Shown here piece by piece: positions 24,101 to 36,700 of a DNA stretch of 64,000 nucleotides. Within the stretch, counting starts at the first letter, position 1. The number at the start of each line of letters is the position of its first letter. Position numbers and translations under genes: made by a program. The stretch lies in NCBI GenBank assembly GCA_030340625.1, contig JAOPHQ010005691.1, forward strand, positions 167,001-231,000, written 5' to 3'. The stretch comes from Merluccius polli. Its lineage: Eukaryota > Chordata > Actinopteri > Gadiformes > Merlucciidae. The notes beneath the pieces were generated by a model that searched no databases, had not been told where the DNA came from, and saw nothing but the letters and a program-made list of their open reading frames with translations.

Positions 24101-27100
24101 CCTGATACCCTTATTTGATACTGTTTCCGGACATTAACTATAATTGTTGTCTGCATCAGTTGCTGGTGACGAAGTCCCAATTGGATGTTGGATGATCAGC
24201 ATCGAAAGCCGGGTCATCTGTGAAGGCATCCAACCGACCTTCATCACAGGGCTTGCTACAGTTTTCGCCACCTACTTATGTATTCAATTTGCAATACCAG
24301 GAGGAAGCTGCAAGGACCCTGGAGTTTGTTCAAAGGTAAATCCTCTGCTATTCTTAAAAATAGGCTCTGTGCACAACTCGCGTGACGTACTTCCGTTTTC
24401 CCCGGTTGTCGGCAGAAGAGTTTCCGGTTTTCTTCCTGCTTCACTACAACAGCGGTGAATATGAATCAAAACGAACAAATGAGAGCTGTAACTGTACGAA
24501 AGAAGAAAAAAAATAACATGAGGGATGGATATAAGTTGCAGAAGGTTGTAGGGGGCTCAAATGAGCATTGTTGTGTGCCACTGTGTACTGGATCGAGTCG
24601 GTATAACACCGAACTCAGCTTCCACCGGTTTCCTAAACATACTGGCCACCGTACACAGTGGCTTCACAAGATCCGCAGAACCGGGTTTACCATTACTCCG
24701 CATACAAAGGTCTGCAGCCGTCATTTCACCAAGGACCAGATCCGCACCACTGCAAAAGGAAGACGGTTTTTAACTGCCAACGCCATACCAACCTTGTTCG
24801 AGTGGAACGCTTACAGCAACAAGACGCGGGCCGGTGTTTGGGAGCGCCGCACTCGTCCGACATCGAGTCCGGAACCTGGCCCGGCGGAGACCGAGGAGGA
24901 GATTGTGGATATGGTCCCGATGCCCATAGACCACGATTACGTGGTCTATGGATTTATGATCTATGGTCTATATCTATGATCTATGATCTATGGTCTATAT
25001 ACATTTCTAATGTATATAGACCATAGGTCTGTCAAAGTTACATTTTCTGTTTTGAATGCTATTTTTGCAAAGTAATGTACTTCATATGTGAACAAAATAC
25101 TTCATGTTTTCAGCAGTTATTCACTCATGACAGATGCTAGTTTATGATGTCATAATCACTCAGCAGGTGTGCTACTTACTGGTGAGAAGCACACAGTTTT
25201 TCACTGTCACTTTGTGGCCAATATTTGAACCTTTTGGTGTTTTTTGCATACTATGTTATTTGTGTAATTCAAGTGTGTATAGATCGGCGAAGGTAATGTT
25301 AGGTAACCAGAATATGAATAAATGTATTGTTGATACTGCCCGGATGTCTGCTGAGTCTACTTCTCATTCAATGGACCCAAAAATCAACTCACTACATTCA
25401 ATGTTGCATCATAAATTTATACCAGTAAATAAACATTTACATTACATTTCATTAGAAATGTATATAGACCATAGATCATAGATCATAGATCATAAATCCA
25501 TAGACCACGTAATCGTGGTCTATGGGCATCGGGACCATATCCACAATCTCCTCCTCGGTCTCCGCCGGGCCAGGTTCCGGACTCGATGTCGGACGAGTGC
25601 GGCGCTCCCAAACACCGGCCCGCGTCTTGTTGCTGTAAGCGTTCCACTCGAACAAGGTTGGTATGGCGTTGGCAGTTAAAAACCGTCTTCCTTTTGCAGT
25701 GGTGCGGATCTGGTCCTTGGTGAAATGACGGCTGCAGACCTTTGTATGCGGAGTAATGGTAAACCCGGTTCTGCGGATCTTGTGAAGCCACTGTGTACGG
25801 TGGCCAGTATGTTTAGGAAACCGGTGGAAGCTGAGCTCGGTGTTATACCGACTCGATCCAGTACACAGTGGCACACAACAATGCTCATTTGAGCCCCCTA
25901 CAACCTTCTGCAACTTATATCCATCCCTCATGTTATTTTTTTTCTTCTTTCGTACAGTTACAGCTCTCATTTGTTCGTTTTGATTCATATTCACCGCTGT
26001 TGTAGTGAAGCAGGAAGAAAACCGGAAACTCTTCTGCCGACAACCGGGGAAAACGGAAGTACGTCACGCGAGTTGTGCACAGAGCCTATTGTTTAGATAT
26101 TTTGCCCCTCTTCCCAGATCTGTTCAGGAATGTTGAATTGTCATTTACTATAAGCTGTGCCTTAAATCAGTGGCTCTCTCTTTAGTATCGACTTTACGAT
26201 TAAAGTATCCTTTTGATAGTGAGTTGAAGTTGAAGCTGGCATGTGCAAGTGTAACGCTGGGTTCAGATCGAATGTATTATCACACTACTATGTTTTTTAA
26301 TAGAGAGAGTAATTCTCTCTCTATTCTCTCTACTCCTACCCCACCCCACTATGGAAGATTTTCAGTGACTAATTGAAATGCAATCACTATAGCCACACAT
26401 AATGAAATGCAATAAATATCTGCATTTGCTTTTCCATACTGATGTGCATAATTAAAAGCAAAACACAAATTGCATTGCATTTCATTGTGTTTTCTGTCAA
26501 AAACACTCATAATGAAATACAATAGGAGGTGTATTGTTGTCAACCTCAGTGTGCCGTTTTCGTGCCACAATGAAATGTAATCCATCCCATTGCATTCCTC
26601 TCTGTGACCAGGGGGGGGGGGGGGGGGGGGGGGGGTGTTGCTCTAAACGTGACAAAATGCAAAGCAGTGGTCTTCATTGCTTTTCGAAAATTAGCCTGCA
26701 GCGTTCGTGCCTAAATTAAATGTAATCAACTGTCCAATCGCAGTCAGGGGGCCGGCAAAATAATGCAAATAAGTGCAAATAATCTTTACTTACCATAGCT
26801 AATATCTTATATAGCTAATATCTTATATATATGCTTTTCTGTTGCTACATTTTTAGGCGCTTCATTGGTATCAACCCCGAGAGGGGAACAAAGGCCAGCC
26901 AGGGGAAGGTGGTGTCCAAGAAAACGGGGAAGCTGGTACAAAAAAAGGCGTCAATTGTGAATCCCCATGTGGCCACCCTTCTTAAAAAACTCATGGACTT
27001 TGAGTGGGGCTTTATTTAGCCAACAACACTATGGGGTGCCGTTTGTAAAAATTCGGTTACAATTTTTTAGCTGATACATTTTCAACATTTAGCTCACTTT

Positions 27101-30100
27101 CCTCACATTTAGCGCATTTTCCTCACATTTGAGACAGAAATTGTAATTGTCAACAATATGTTCAAATGTAAAAAAAATCCATGTTAAAAATTATATATAA
27201 ATGTTATATCTAAATCTAAATGTTAAATCTAAATCTAAATGTTAAATATAAATATAAATGTTAAATTTATATCTAAATGTTAAATGTTAAATCTAAATGT
27301 TAAATCTAAATCTAAATGTTATATATAAATCTAAATGTTAAATGTTAAATCTAAATGTTATATCTAAATCTAAATCTTAAATTTATATCTAAATGTTAAA
27401 TGTTAAATCTAAATGTTAAATCTAAATCTAAATCTTAAATTCATATCTAAATGTTAAATGTTAAATCTAAATGTTAAATCTAAATCTAAATGTTAAATCT
27501 AAATCTAAATGTTATATATAAATCTAAATGTTAAATGTTAAATCTAAATGTTAAATCTATATCTAAATGTTAAATGTTAAATCTAAATGTTAAATCTAAA
27601 TCTAAATGTTAAATATAAATCTAAATGTTAAATGTTAAATCTAAATGTTAAATCTAAATGTTAAATCTAAATGGGTCGCCAAGTGTAAAGCTAAATGTTT
27701 AGAAAATATTCAAATCCCCAAGGAAACCACGCCCACTGCAGTGGCTTCAAATCGCGCGGCAACGATCGCACGGCCCCGCCCCCCGGACTTGTGCTGAAAG
27801 GCAGGCAGGCATGGCCGGTTCTCTAGGAGTCCTAGACATCGAACGGGCGGTTATTGCAGCTGTACGGGCTGCACTCCAAGGTGTTGCTCCCCCGGTCCAG
27901 TCCACGTCAACGGTAAACTGCGGTCAAGCCAGCCGTTCCTCCGATCACCGTGGTCAAATGAGCCGCACTTACATTTCGACTGTACAAATATTCTCAGCAT
28001 TACGGTAGAAGCGGCGAACCCGCGTATTCACTTCCGGTTTCTCAAAATAAATGTATTAAGAACCGTAAGCTATAATTAAAACCTACATTTAAATGAAATA
28101 TGTTGTATTACAGTGTTTCATACGTCCATGATGAATGAAAAGCTTAATATCAAGTATCTTTATTGCAACAATGTGGAGAAATGCCAAACTAAAAGTCCCA
28201 TATTTGTGCTTCCAAGTGGCATGTTTTGTTGTATTTGAACTGCTGTAAAATCACTTTGCTCAATATTCCCTGGCTATGGGTGGTATATTTGACTTCTACA
28301 CATGTAAGACTACCCCCACATGCAATATCAAGCATTTTTACTGTACCATTTTGGAGATATTGTACAATAAATGTCCCATATGTGTACCTTCGAATGGCAC
28401 AATTGCATATATTTGAACTGCTGTAAAATCACTTTGCTCAATATTCCCTGACTATGGGTGGTATATTTGACTTCTACACATGTAAGACTATACCCACATG
28501 CAATATCAAGCATTTTTACTGTACCATTTTGGAGATATTGTACAATAAAAGTCCCATATGTGTACCTTCGGATGGCACAATTGTAGAATATCTCCAAAAT
28601 GGTACAGTAAAAATGCTTGATATTGCATGTGGGTATAGTCTTAGATGTGTAGAAGTCAAATATACCACCCATAGTCAGGGAATATTGAGCAAAGTGATTT
28701 TACAGCAGTTCAAATATATGCAATTGTGCCATCCGAAGGTACACATATGGGACTTTTATTGTACAATAGCTCCAAAATGGTACAGTAAAAATGCTTGATA
28801 TTGCATGTGGGGGTAGTCTTACATGTGTAGAAGTCAAATATACCACCCATAGCCAGGGAATATTGAGCAAAGTGATTTTACAGTAGTTCAAATATATGCA
28901 TTCGAAGGTACATATATGGGACTTTTATTGTACAATATCTCCAAAATGGTACAGTAAAAATGCTTGATATTGCATGTGGGGGTAGTCTTACATGTGTAGA
29001 AGTCAAATATACCACCCATAGTCAGGGAATATTGAGCAAAGTGATTTTACAGCAGTTCAAATATATGCAATTGTGCCATTCGAAGGTACACATATGGGAC
29101 ATTTATTGTACAATATCTCCAAAATGGTACAGTAAAAATGCTTGATATTGCATGTGGGGGTAGTCTTACATGTGTAGAAGTCAAATATACCACCCATAGC
29201 CAGGGAATATTGAGCAAAGTGATTTTACAGCAGTTCAAATACAACAAAACATGCCACTTGGAAGCACAAATATGGGACTTTTAGTTTGGCATTTCTCCAC
29301 ATTGTTGCAATAAAGATACTTGATATTAAGCTTTTCATTCATCATGGACGTATGAAACACTGTAATACAACATATTTCATTTAAATGTAGGTTTTAATTA
29401 TAGCTTACGGTTCTTAATACATTTATTTTGAGAAACCGGAAGTGAATACGCGGGTTCGCCGCTTCTACCGTAATGCTGAGAATATTTGTACAGTCGAAAT
29501 GTAAGTGCGGCTCATTTGACCACGGTGATCGGAGGAACGGCTGGCTTGACCGCAGTTTACCGTTGATGTGGACTGGACCGGGGGAGCAACACCCTGGAGT
29601 GCAGCCCGTACAGCTGCAACAACCACCCGTTCGATGTCTAGGACTCCTAGAGAACCAGCCATGCCTGCCTGCCTTTCACCACAAGTCCGGGGGAGGGGGG
29701 CGGGGCCGTGCGATCGTTGCCGCACGATTTGAAGCCACTGCAGTGGGCGTGGTTTCCTTGGGGATTTGAATATTTTCTAAACATTTAGCTTTACACTTGG
29801 CGACCCATTTAGATTTAACATTTAGATTTAACATTTAACATTTAGATTTAACATTTAACATTTAGATTTATATTTAACATTTAGATTTAGATTTAACATT
29901 TAGATTCAACATTTAACATTTAGATATAGATTTAACATTTAGATTTAACATTTAACATTTAGATTTATATATAACATTTAGATTTAGATTTAACATTTAG
30001 ATTTAGATTTAACATTTAGATTTAACATTTAACATTTAGATATGAATTCAAGATTTAGATTTAGATTTAACATTTAGATTTAACATTTAACATTTAGATT

Positions 30101-33100
30101 TAACATTTAACATTTAGATTTAGATATAACATTTAGATTTAACATTTAACATTTAGATTTATATATAACATTTAGATTTAACATTTAGATTTAACATTTA
30201 ACATTTAGATATACATTTAACATTTAGATTTATATTTAACATTTAGATTTAGATTTAACATTTAGATTTAGATATAACATTTATATATAATTTTTAACAT
30301 GGATTTTTTTACATTTTAACATATTGTTGACAATTACAATTTCTGTCTCAAATGTGAGGAAAATGCGCTAAATGTGAGGAAAGTGAGCTAAATGTTGAAA
30401 ATGTATCGGCTAAAAAATTGTAACCGAATTTTTACAAACGGCACCCCATACAACACAGGATCTCACTTTAACAAGCGCTGTGTTCTGAATGCGTTCTGAA
30501 ATTGTATACAGATTGTTGTGAACCTGTTTAAATTGCCAATTTAATTAATCATTGCCATTAATAATTGTTCTTATGCATTGTATTTTACAAGAATTTTGTG
30601 GTGTGCAAGGGGGCGTGGCGTCGGCTGCGGACAAGGGGGCGGGGCAGCTGAATCACGGTGACCAACGCAGCTGTGGGTGATGAGCTTTATCAGGCACGTG
30701 CAGAGGGGGGGGCTATGGGTGCCCGAGCACCTGCCCTTTTCCCTTTGAAGGACCAAAGTGCCCTTTTGAGCGGACCAAAGTGCCCTTTTGCCCCCCGCCC
30801 CCCCCCCCCCGCGCAACAATCGCGCAACAGAAATCCTCCGGAATTCTCCGGTAGCACCCCACCCACCCCCCCCCCCCCCCCCCGCTCAGCAATCGCGCAA
30901 CAGAAATCCTCCGGTAGCACCCCCCCCCCGCTCAACAAAAACTCCTGAGCACCTGCCCCTCAAAGGGTCTCTGCACGGCCCTGAGCTTTATGAATGAATG
31001 TAAGTATACTGTATATACACATTCAATTATTAAAGGTCTCATTCCGCGAGAAACAGTTTAATACTTGTTTTTGTTGAAATACTATAGGTCTCACCGAGTT
31101 GCATGTGCGTGCTGCGCGTGAAAACGTTCTTCTACCCCCATTGCCTGTATTTGGCAATGAAAGAACAGAGAAAAAAACACTGAGAAAAATCAGCGGATGA
31201 GAAAAGCCCCACGGATTGACGTCAGTCCGTGAATTAGTATTCATGGCCTCGCCTCCGCTACCGCCCACCGAAAGTCAGGAAGTAGCAGGACTGTGCAACA
31301 GCACAGTCGCGATTCTCGACTCGTCTCGCACTAGTTGAATATGGAGCGGAAAAATCCTCACTGCGCACTGGAGGTAGCGTCACAGTGCTGTTAGCCAACC
31401 AGAGGCGAGTTCATTAGCATGTCATGCATATTCATGATGAGAGGCGAAATCGTGTCGTTCGCCCCACCCCCCACCCCCCCCCACCAAACTAAAACAGCAT
31501 GAAACAGGCGCGGCAGAGCATTTTTTTAACCAAAACCGGTACTGAGAGACCACCGCAAAATTAATGAAAAAACGATGAGATGAGACCTTTAAGCTCATCA
31601 CCCACAGCTGCGTAGGTCACCGCGATTGAGCCGCCCCCCTGTCCGCAGTGGACGCCAAGCCACGCCCCTTCACGCCACAGTTACCACTGAATATGTTTGA
31701 TGCAGTGGTTTTGTCATAGAATCTACTGTCATAGTAGAACCTGTTCAGCATGACGAATGGTGTTTTAAAATGTGTCTGTTACTGAATAGGTTTTATACTG
31801 AATGGGTTTTAGCCGCCCCGCCCCCCAGTCCGCAGTGGACGCCAAGCCACGCCCCCTTCACGCCACAGTTACCACTGAATGTGTTTGATGCAGTGGCTTT
31901 TGTCATAAAATGTGTCTGTTACTGAATAGGTTTTATACTGAATGGGTTTTAGCCGCCCCGCCCCCCAGTCCGCAGTGGACGCCAAGCCACGCCCCCTTCA
32001 CGCCACAGTTACCACTGAATGTGTTTGATGCAGTGGCTTTTGTCATAGAATCTACTGTCATAGTAGAACCTGTTCAGCATGACGAATGGTGTTTTAAAAT
32101 GTGTCTGTTACTGAATGGGTTTTATACTGCTTTGGCTTTAATAAAAGCCTAATGTTATCTTTTGTCATTTCGAGTCATTTCTATGCTAGCAATTTTCCGG
32201 CGTTTTTATTTTGAAATGTACAATTTTTAAATCATTAGCTTCTAGCAGTGTAATTCTGTAAAGATCACATTCTACAGTACTTAAATACATTTTACAGTAA
32301 TACACTTTATGGAGATTGCAGTAGGAACACTAACAGTATGGCAATCAGACAACTGACAGTATTATACTGTAAAGCTTATATTCTATTAATATATGCTTAT
32401 GTTTTTTTACAGTAATAAACTGTTGTAGATTACAGTAGGTGCACTGTAGAATAACGGTAAACAACAGGAAAATGTAGCTGCCAGTATTTTACTGTAATTT
32501 AACAGGGACATTTCTTACAGTGTATGCTTAAAGGCCCCCTTCTTAATTTTTAAATCAGATTTAAAAACGTGTTTAGCAGCTCCCATAGCTGTATCTTTGT
32601 TTTGTCCAACACAAGTAAGCGCATATGAACTGCCCTGGCTAGGTCGTTTTCTCCAATACTGCCCACAAACAAACAAACAAAGTTTCAATTCTGTGTTTAC
32701 ATGCCACTGCGCATGCTCACACACTGAAGCTGTTTCTCAATCTGCGTACTTGTCCGTACTTGTGTTCTTGTGGACTTGTGAAACGTCATCAGTCGCAGCC
32801 CAAGTACTGTTCCAACTGTGTTACGATCGCGCCCCCCCCCCGTCGGTCGTAGGTCCGGGGTGTGTTATGATCGCGTGCAACCCCCCAGGGCCAAAGCCAG
32901 GGCCGAATTTTGTTCCCAGTCCAGCCCTGGCTACAGAACAATACAAATATTTATACATATTAATATTTTTTAAATGAAAAGAGGCAGGGTTGTATTTTAT
33001 ATCATATTTCGTTTTATTGTAAATATACATTACAGTGAAAATAACCGGAGTAGATGTACAGTCAAGACAAGCTGAGATGGTGACGTCATCAAGTCCGCTG

Positions 33101-33630
33101 CTGTTCCAACTGCAGAATGACCGTACTGTGTCCTCCCGTCCTCGGGAGTTTGTACTCCCGAGTCGAACTTACCAAGTCCGAACTACCAAGTACGCAAGTC
33201 CGAACTTGGCATTGAGAAACGGCCTGAGACTGAGAAGCGTGCAGGTTCCGGAAGTAAAATCCCATTCATATTCTGAATCGAGGATTTTGATTATTAGCCA
33301 TATGTCGTAACCATCCAAGGTAGACATCCCACGAGCCATCAGATTGTCAAACGATGGTATACACTCCTGTAGAAGCCACAAGTCCGTATGATATCAACCT
33401 TCTTTTCAGAAAATGTTTTATTTGCGATGTCATGGAGAAGTACTACACTACCCACAATCCTAAAGTGTAAAAGCGACGTCTCTGATTGGTGGAGCTCGCT
33501 GTTAGCATGGAAATGTATACCGACCCCGCAAATGTCATTTTGGACACACTCGTGGGGAATCAGTGTATGCCCGAGCGGTGATTGCAGTCAGGAACGAAGG
33601 ACTGTACAATGTCGAAGAACACTATACGTG

Positions 33631-33702
<72 letters not shown>

Positions 33703-36700
33703 TAATAATGACAAAGGTCATTCAAGAAGCGCACTAAACTATCGTTTGGTTGGAAGTCGTTGGAAAGGTATCATTTCGCAATGGTTTATGGGATGAGTAG
33801 TTCCTTCACAATTATGTACAGTCTTGTACCTTTGCCTTTTTTTCCATTTTCCTTTTTTTGCTCCGAATCAAATTGTGGCGGGGTAACGTCCGGCCACACG
33901 CCACCTAAGTTGCTTTCTTTCGGGGCCCTCCGACACAGGACACGGGTAGATGTAGTTCAAGGTGTTTATTGAGTTTAAGGCCAGATGTTATTCGCCGAGC
34001 TGATGGTACAACCAGTCATGACGGTGCTCCTCCTAGAGTGTGTGTGTTGATGGCTGGTTTATCCTGGGTGCCATGATTGCTCATGCACCACAGGTGTGCA
34101 GCCCCACCCAGCCAGAGTCCAATTAGTCTGACTCAGGCCAGGTGAGGCTGTAAACCAGCCACCAACAACACACACTCCACATAAACCCCCACATATCCCC
34201 AACACCAGATTGAGGCCGGGGAGAATCCCCGGCCTCGCCTACCCCCCCCCCCCCCCCCATCCAAGCAAACAAAAAAAAAAACACATACCGGACTCTGAAC
34301 AGGGTTACCATACCTACAAAAAACCTGGACTCTTTTCAGGGTTGCCATACCTAAACAAAAAATAAACACAGCCCCCCAAACCCCACTACCTCCACACCTC
34401 CCCAGGGTCACACGCCCACCCCACCCTCCCCCTCCGTCCCGGAGACCAGAGGCCTGGGGCTGCTGCTCCGGCTGGCGGAGGTGTCTCTGGGGGTAGACGG
34501 CTGCAGGGGCTGGCTGGATGGGCTCGGAGGAGGCCCGACAGCTGGGCCGCGGAGGTAGCTCTCGGAGGGCCTGGAACAGTTCGTAGTCACCCCCCTCCAC
34601 CAGGGCGACGAGGCATGATCCCCCTCCCATCTCCTCCTGGAGCATGGGGCCTTGGGCTCCTGGTCCCCTGGCAGAGGGGCGGCTGGCCTGGGTTGCTCCA
34701 GGCTGGATCCGGGGGAGGCTAGCAGCAGACGGTTGCCGGTGGCGGTCGCTGCGCTGCCTCCCCGCTCCTCCGCTGGCCGTCGCTGCCGTTCAGGGGGAGC
34801 TGGTGCTGGGGTGGCTGTCCTCTGCCGCGGCTGGTGGCTCCAGTGTAGCTTGGACAGCCCTTCCGTGTCCCGTCCTGGTCGGAGGAGCCCCACTTCGGGC
34901 GCCAGTGTGGCGGGGTAACGTCCGGCCACACGCCACCTAAGTGGCTTTCTTTCGGGGCCCTCCGACACAGGACACGGGTAGATGTAGTTCAAGGTGTTTA
35001 TTGAGTTTAAGGCCAGATGTTATTCGCCGAGCTGATGGTACAACCAGTCATGACGGTGCTCCTCCTGGAGTGTGTGTGTTGATGGCTGGTTTATCCTGGG
35101 TGCCATGATTGCTCATGCACCACAGGTGTGCAGCCCCACCCAGCCAGAGTCCAATTAGTCTGACTCAGGCCAGGTGAGGCTGTAAACCAGCCACCAACAA
35201 CACACACTCCACATAAACCCTCCACACAAATGTTTTATGGTCACGATTCATCTCGTAGCTGGTTGGCTTGGTTCCTGGCTTAAAACTCTTAATAGAAGTC
35301 AATGGAGTGAATGAATGAGAAATTCACTTCCGGGGAACGGAGCCGGTCACTGTTGAGCTCTGTTACAATTCTGAGCGAAGATGGTGGCAGTTACTGTAGA
35401 CAGTATGGTAACAGTTACTGTAGACAGTGTGGTAACTGAGCAGAATTCAGAGTGCAGAGCAACATTTCAATACGTTGCGAGGTTAAGTAGGAGGGGGTGA
35501 CTGATTGGAACGCAGCCTAAGCATTCACTTCTGAATCAAAATTAAGTGCTCACTTCCTGGTTGTATGAATGTACGGAGAACGAGACCTTCAACTGAACAC
35601 AAATGTTACTTTTTCCCCACTGAGCCAGTCCATGCCTCCTCTATCTATCCCTCTTCACCCGTTTGATTCAAATTTCTTCTGCAGAGTACTCAGGTTCGTA
35701 CAAGTACGGTGTAATGGGTCCACAGTCCACCAAATGCTGCTCTTTCATAGAACTCGTCAATGTCGGTCAGGAGGTGAGTGATGCAGGGACAGGTGTCTTC
35801 CAGGTGTAAATTTCACTCCCTAAGATTCAGATTCAAATTAGGATGAGGTCTTACCCCAGGCCAGGACAAGGTATCGGAGGGGCAGGAAGTAGAGGAGGAC
35901 CATGGCTACACACAGCACCATGACGGCCAGCCAGCTGAGGAACGGCACCGCCCAGTTCACTGTACTGCAGGAGGAAAAGTCATTAAGTTACAGCCAGCTG
36001 CTAGGAATATTCATTTAAACAAATATACCCAAAACAAATACAGATGCAGCACAGAACAAACAAGCATAATTTATAGTAAAGTGATGGTTCAAAACATTCA
36101 AATATATGCCAAAAGAATAATCCTGAGAATAATCATTAAGAGTACAAAAAAAGATGTATGCATTTCACGCAAACAGCATGATTAATAGTAAATGGGTGTG
36201 TAGCAGTTGACTCCTGCCACACACCACCTAAGGGGCTTTTCCTTGGCAACCTACGACACAGGTAGTTGCTGAGCAGATTGTACATGCTGCCATGAGTTCT
36301 CTCTAGAGTGTATGTGGTGATGGCCTGTGTGCCTTGATTACTGATGCACCACAGTCTGAATCAGGCCAGGTGAGGCTGCATTAAACCAGCCATATACCAC
36401 ACACACACTCCACATACCAACACAAAATTGACGCTGGGGAGAAACCGAAAAAAAAAAACTACACACTGGACTCTACAGGGTTGCCATACCTAAAATAAAA
36501 AAACTGACTCTTTACCGGGTTGCTATATCTCAAATTAAAAAAACAACCCAAACCCCACTGCCTCTACACCTCCCCAGAGTGACCCATCAACCCCCTTCCC
36601 CTCCATCCTGGAGACCAGAGGCCTGGAGCTGCTGCCTTGGCTGGCGGAGGCATCTCTGAGCTGGCCATTGCAGGGGCGGTCTGGATAGGCTGGGAGGAGG

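Larger units (their letters stand above)
24359..26090. mobile_element. 1.7-kb palindromic element with a THAP ORF in each arm
   Basis: The arms (24359 to about 25000 and 25450-26090) are mirror images with position sum 50449. The ends read GGCTCTGTGCACAAC inward, flanked by TA on both sides (24361-24362, 26087-26088), consistent with a TA target. The centre is AT-rich and unpaired. It begins 24 bp after the exon-4 donor of the SAM gene. Inner arm ends carry short CTATGATCTATGGTC repeats. Confidence 0.85.
22113..27019 (+). pseudogene. SAM-domain gene of the cassette (SAMD3-like), five exons
   Basis: The exons read 22113-22317, 22643-23644, 23745-23814, 24160-24335 and 26857-27019, with GT/AG boundaries. 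Exon 1 is a SAM-like helical domain (SLSEDTQQQIITALVSSGVE). Exon 2 has a Ser-rich stretch then VPWDKMPEEVQSAIANGRRP. The last exon ends VNPHVATLLKKLMDFEWGFI. The layout matches fish proteins often labelled sterile-alpha-motif protein 3-like, which I believe accompany the upstream transposase-like gene. Two single-base frameshifts are visible, near 23557 and 24282, so it is not functional. The THAP palindrome sits in the last intron. The role of this protein is unknown. Confidence 0.7.
27030..30450. mobile_element. 3.4-kb palindromic element with satellite arms
   Basis: Arms 27030 to about 28581 and about 28892-30450 mirror each other (position sum 57473 inside, 57480 outside because array lengths differ). 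The ends read TGGGGTGCCGTTTGTAAAAA inward, flanked by TA. From outside in, each arm has a terminal region, an AAATGTTAAATCT satellite, a CpG-rich block with a short ORF, then a 185-bp repeat array meeting at the centre. No transposase is encoded. It begins 11 bp after the stop codon of the SAM gene. It may be a large non-autonomous foldback-type element. Confidence 0.85.
30607..31690. repeat. Inverted repeat of about 80 bp enclosing two MITEs
   Basis: Bases 30607-30687 (GGGCGTGGCG ... GCAGCTGTGGGTGATGAGCT) and about 31590-31690 are inverted copies with a few differences. They may be terminal repeats of an older element. Between them lie a hAT MITE (30691-30983) and a second MITE (31031-31592). 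Confidence 0.65.

Noticed and set aside
27180..30290. Telomere-type repeat
   Set aside because: The AAATGTT/AAATCT words are not TTAGGG, are arranged as inverted arms of an element, and are interstitial.
33388..33705. Frame ending in a His-Thr repeat
   Set aside because: Created by the AC microsatellite; no upstream coding evidence.
34408..34992. 194-codon minus-strand frame in TRIM copy B as a protein gene
   Set aside because: Pro/Arg/Ser-rich GC-driven frame; parallel frames in copies A and C are broken or shorter, and no gag or polymerase motif is visible.
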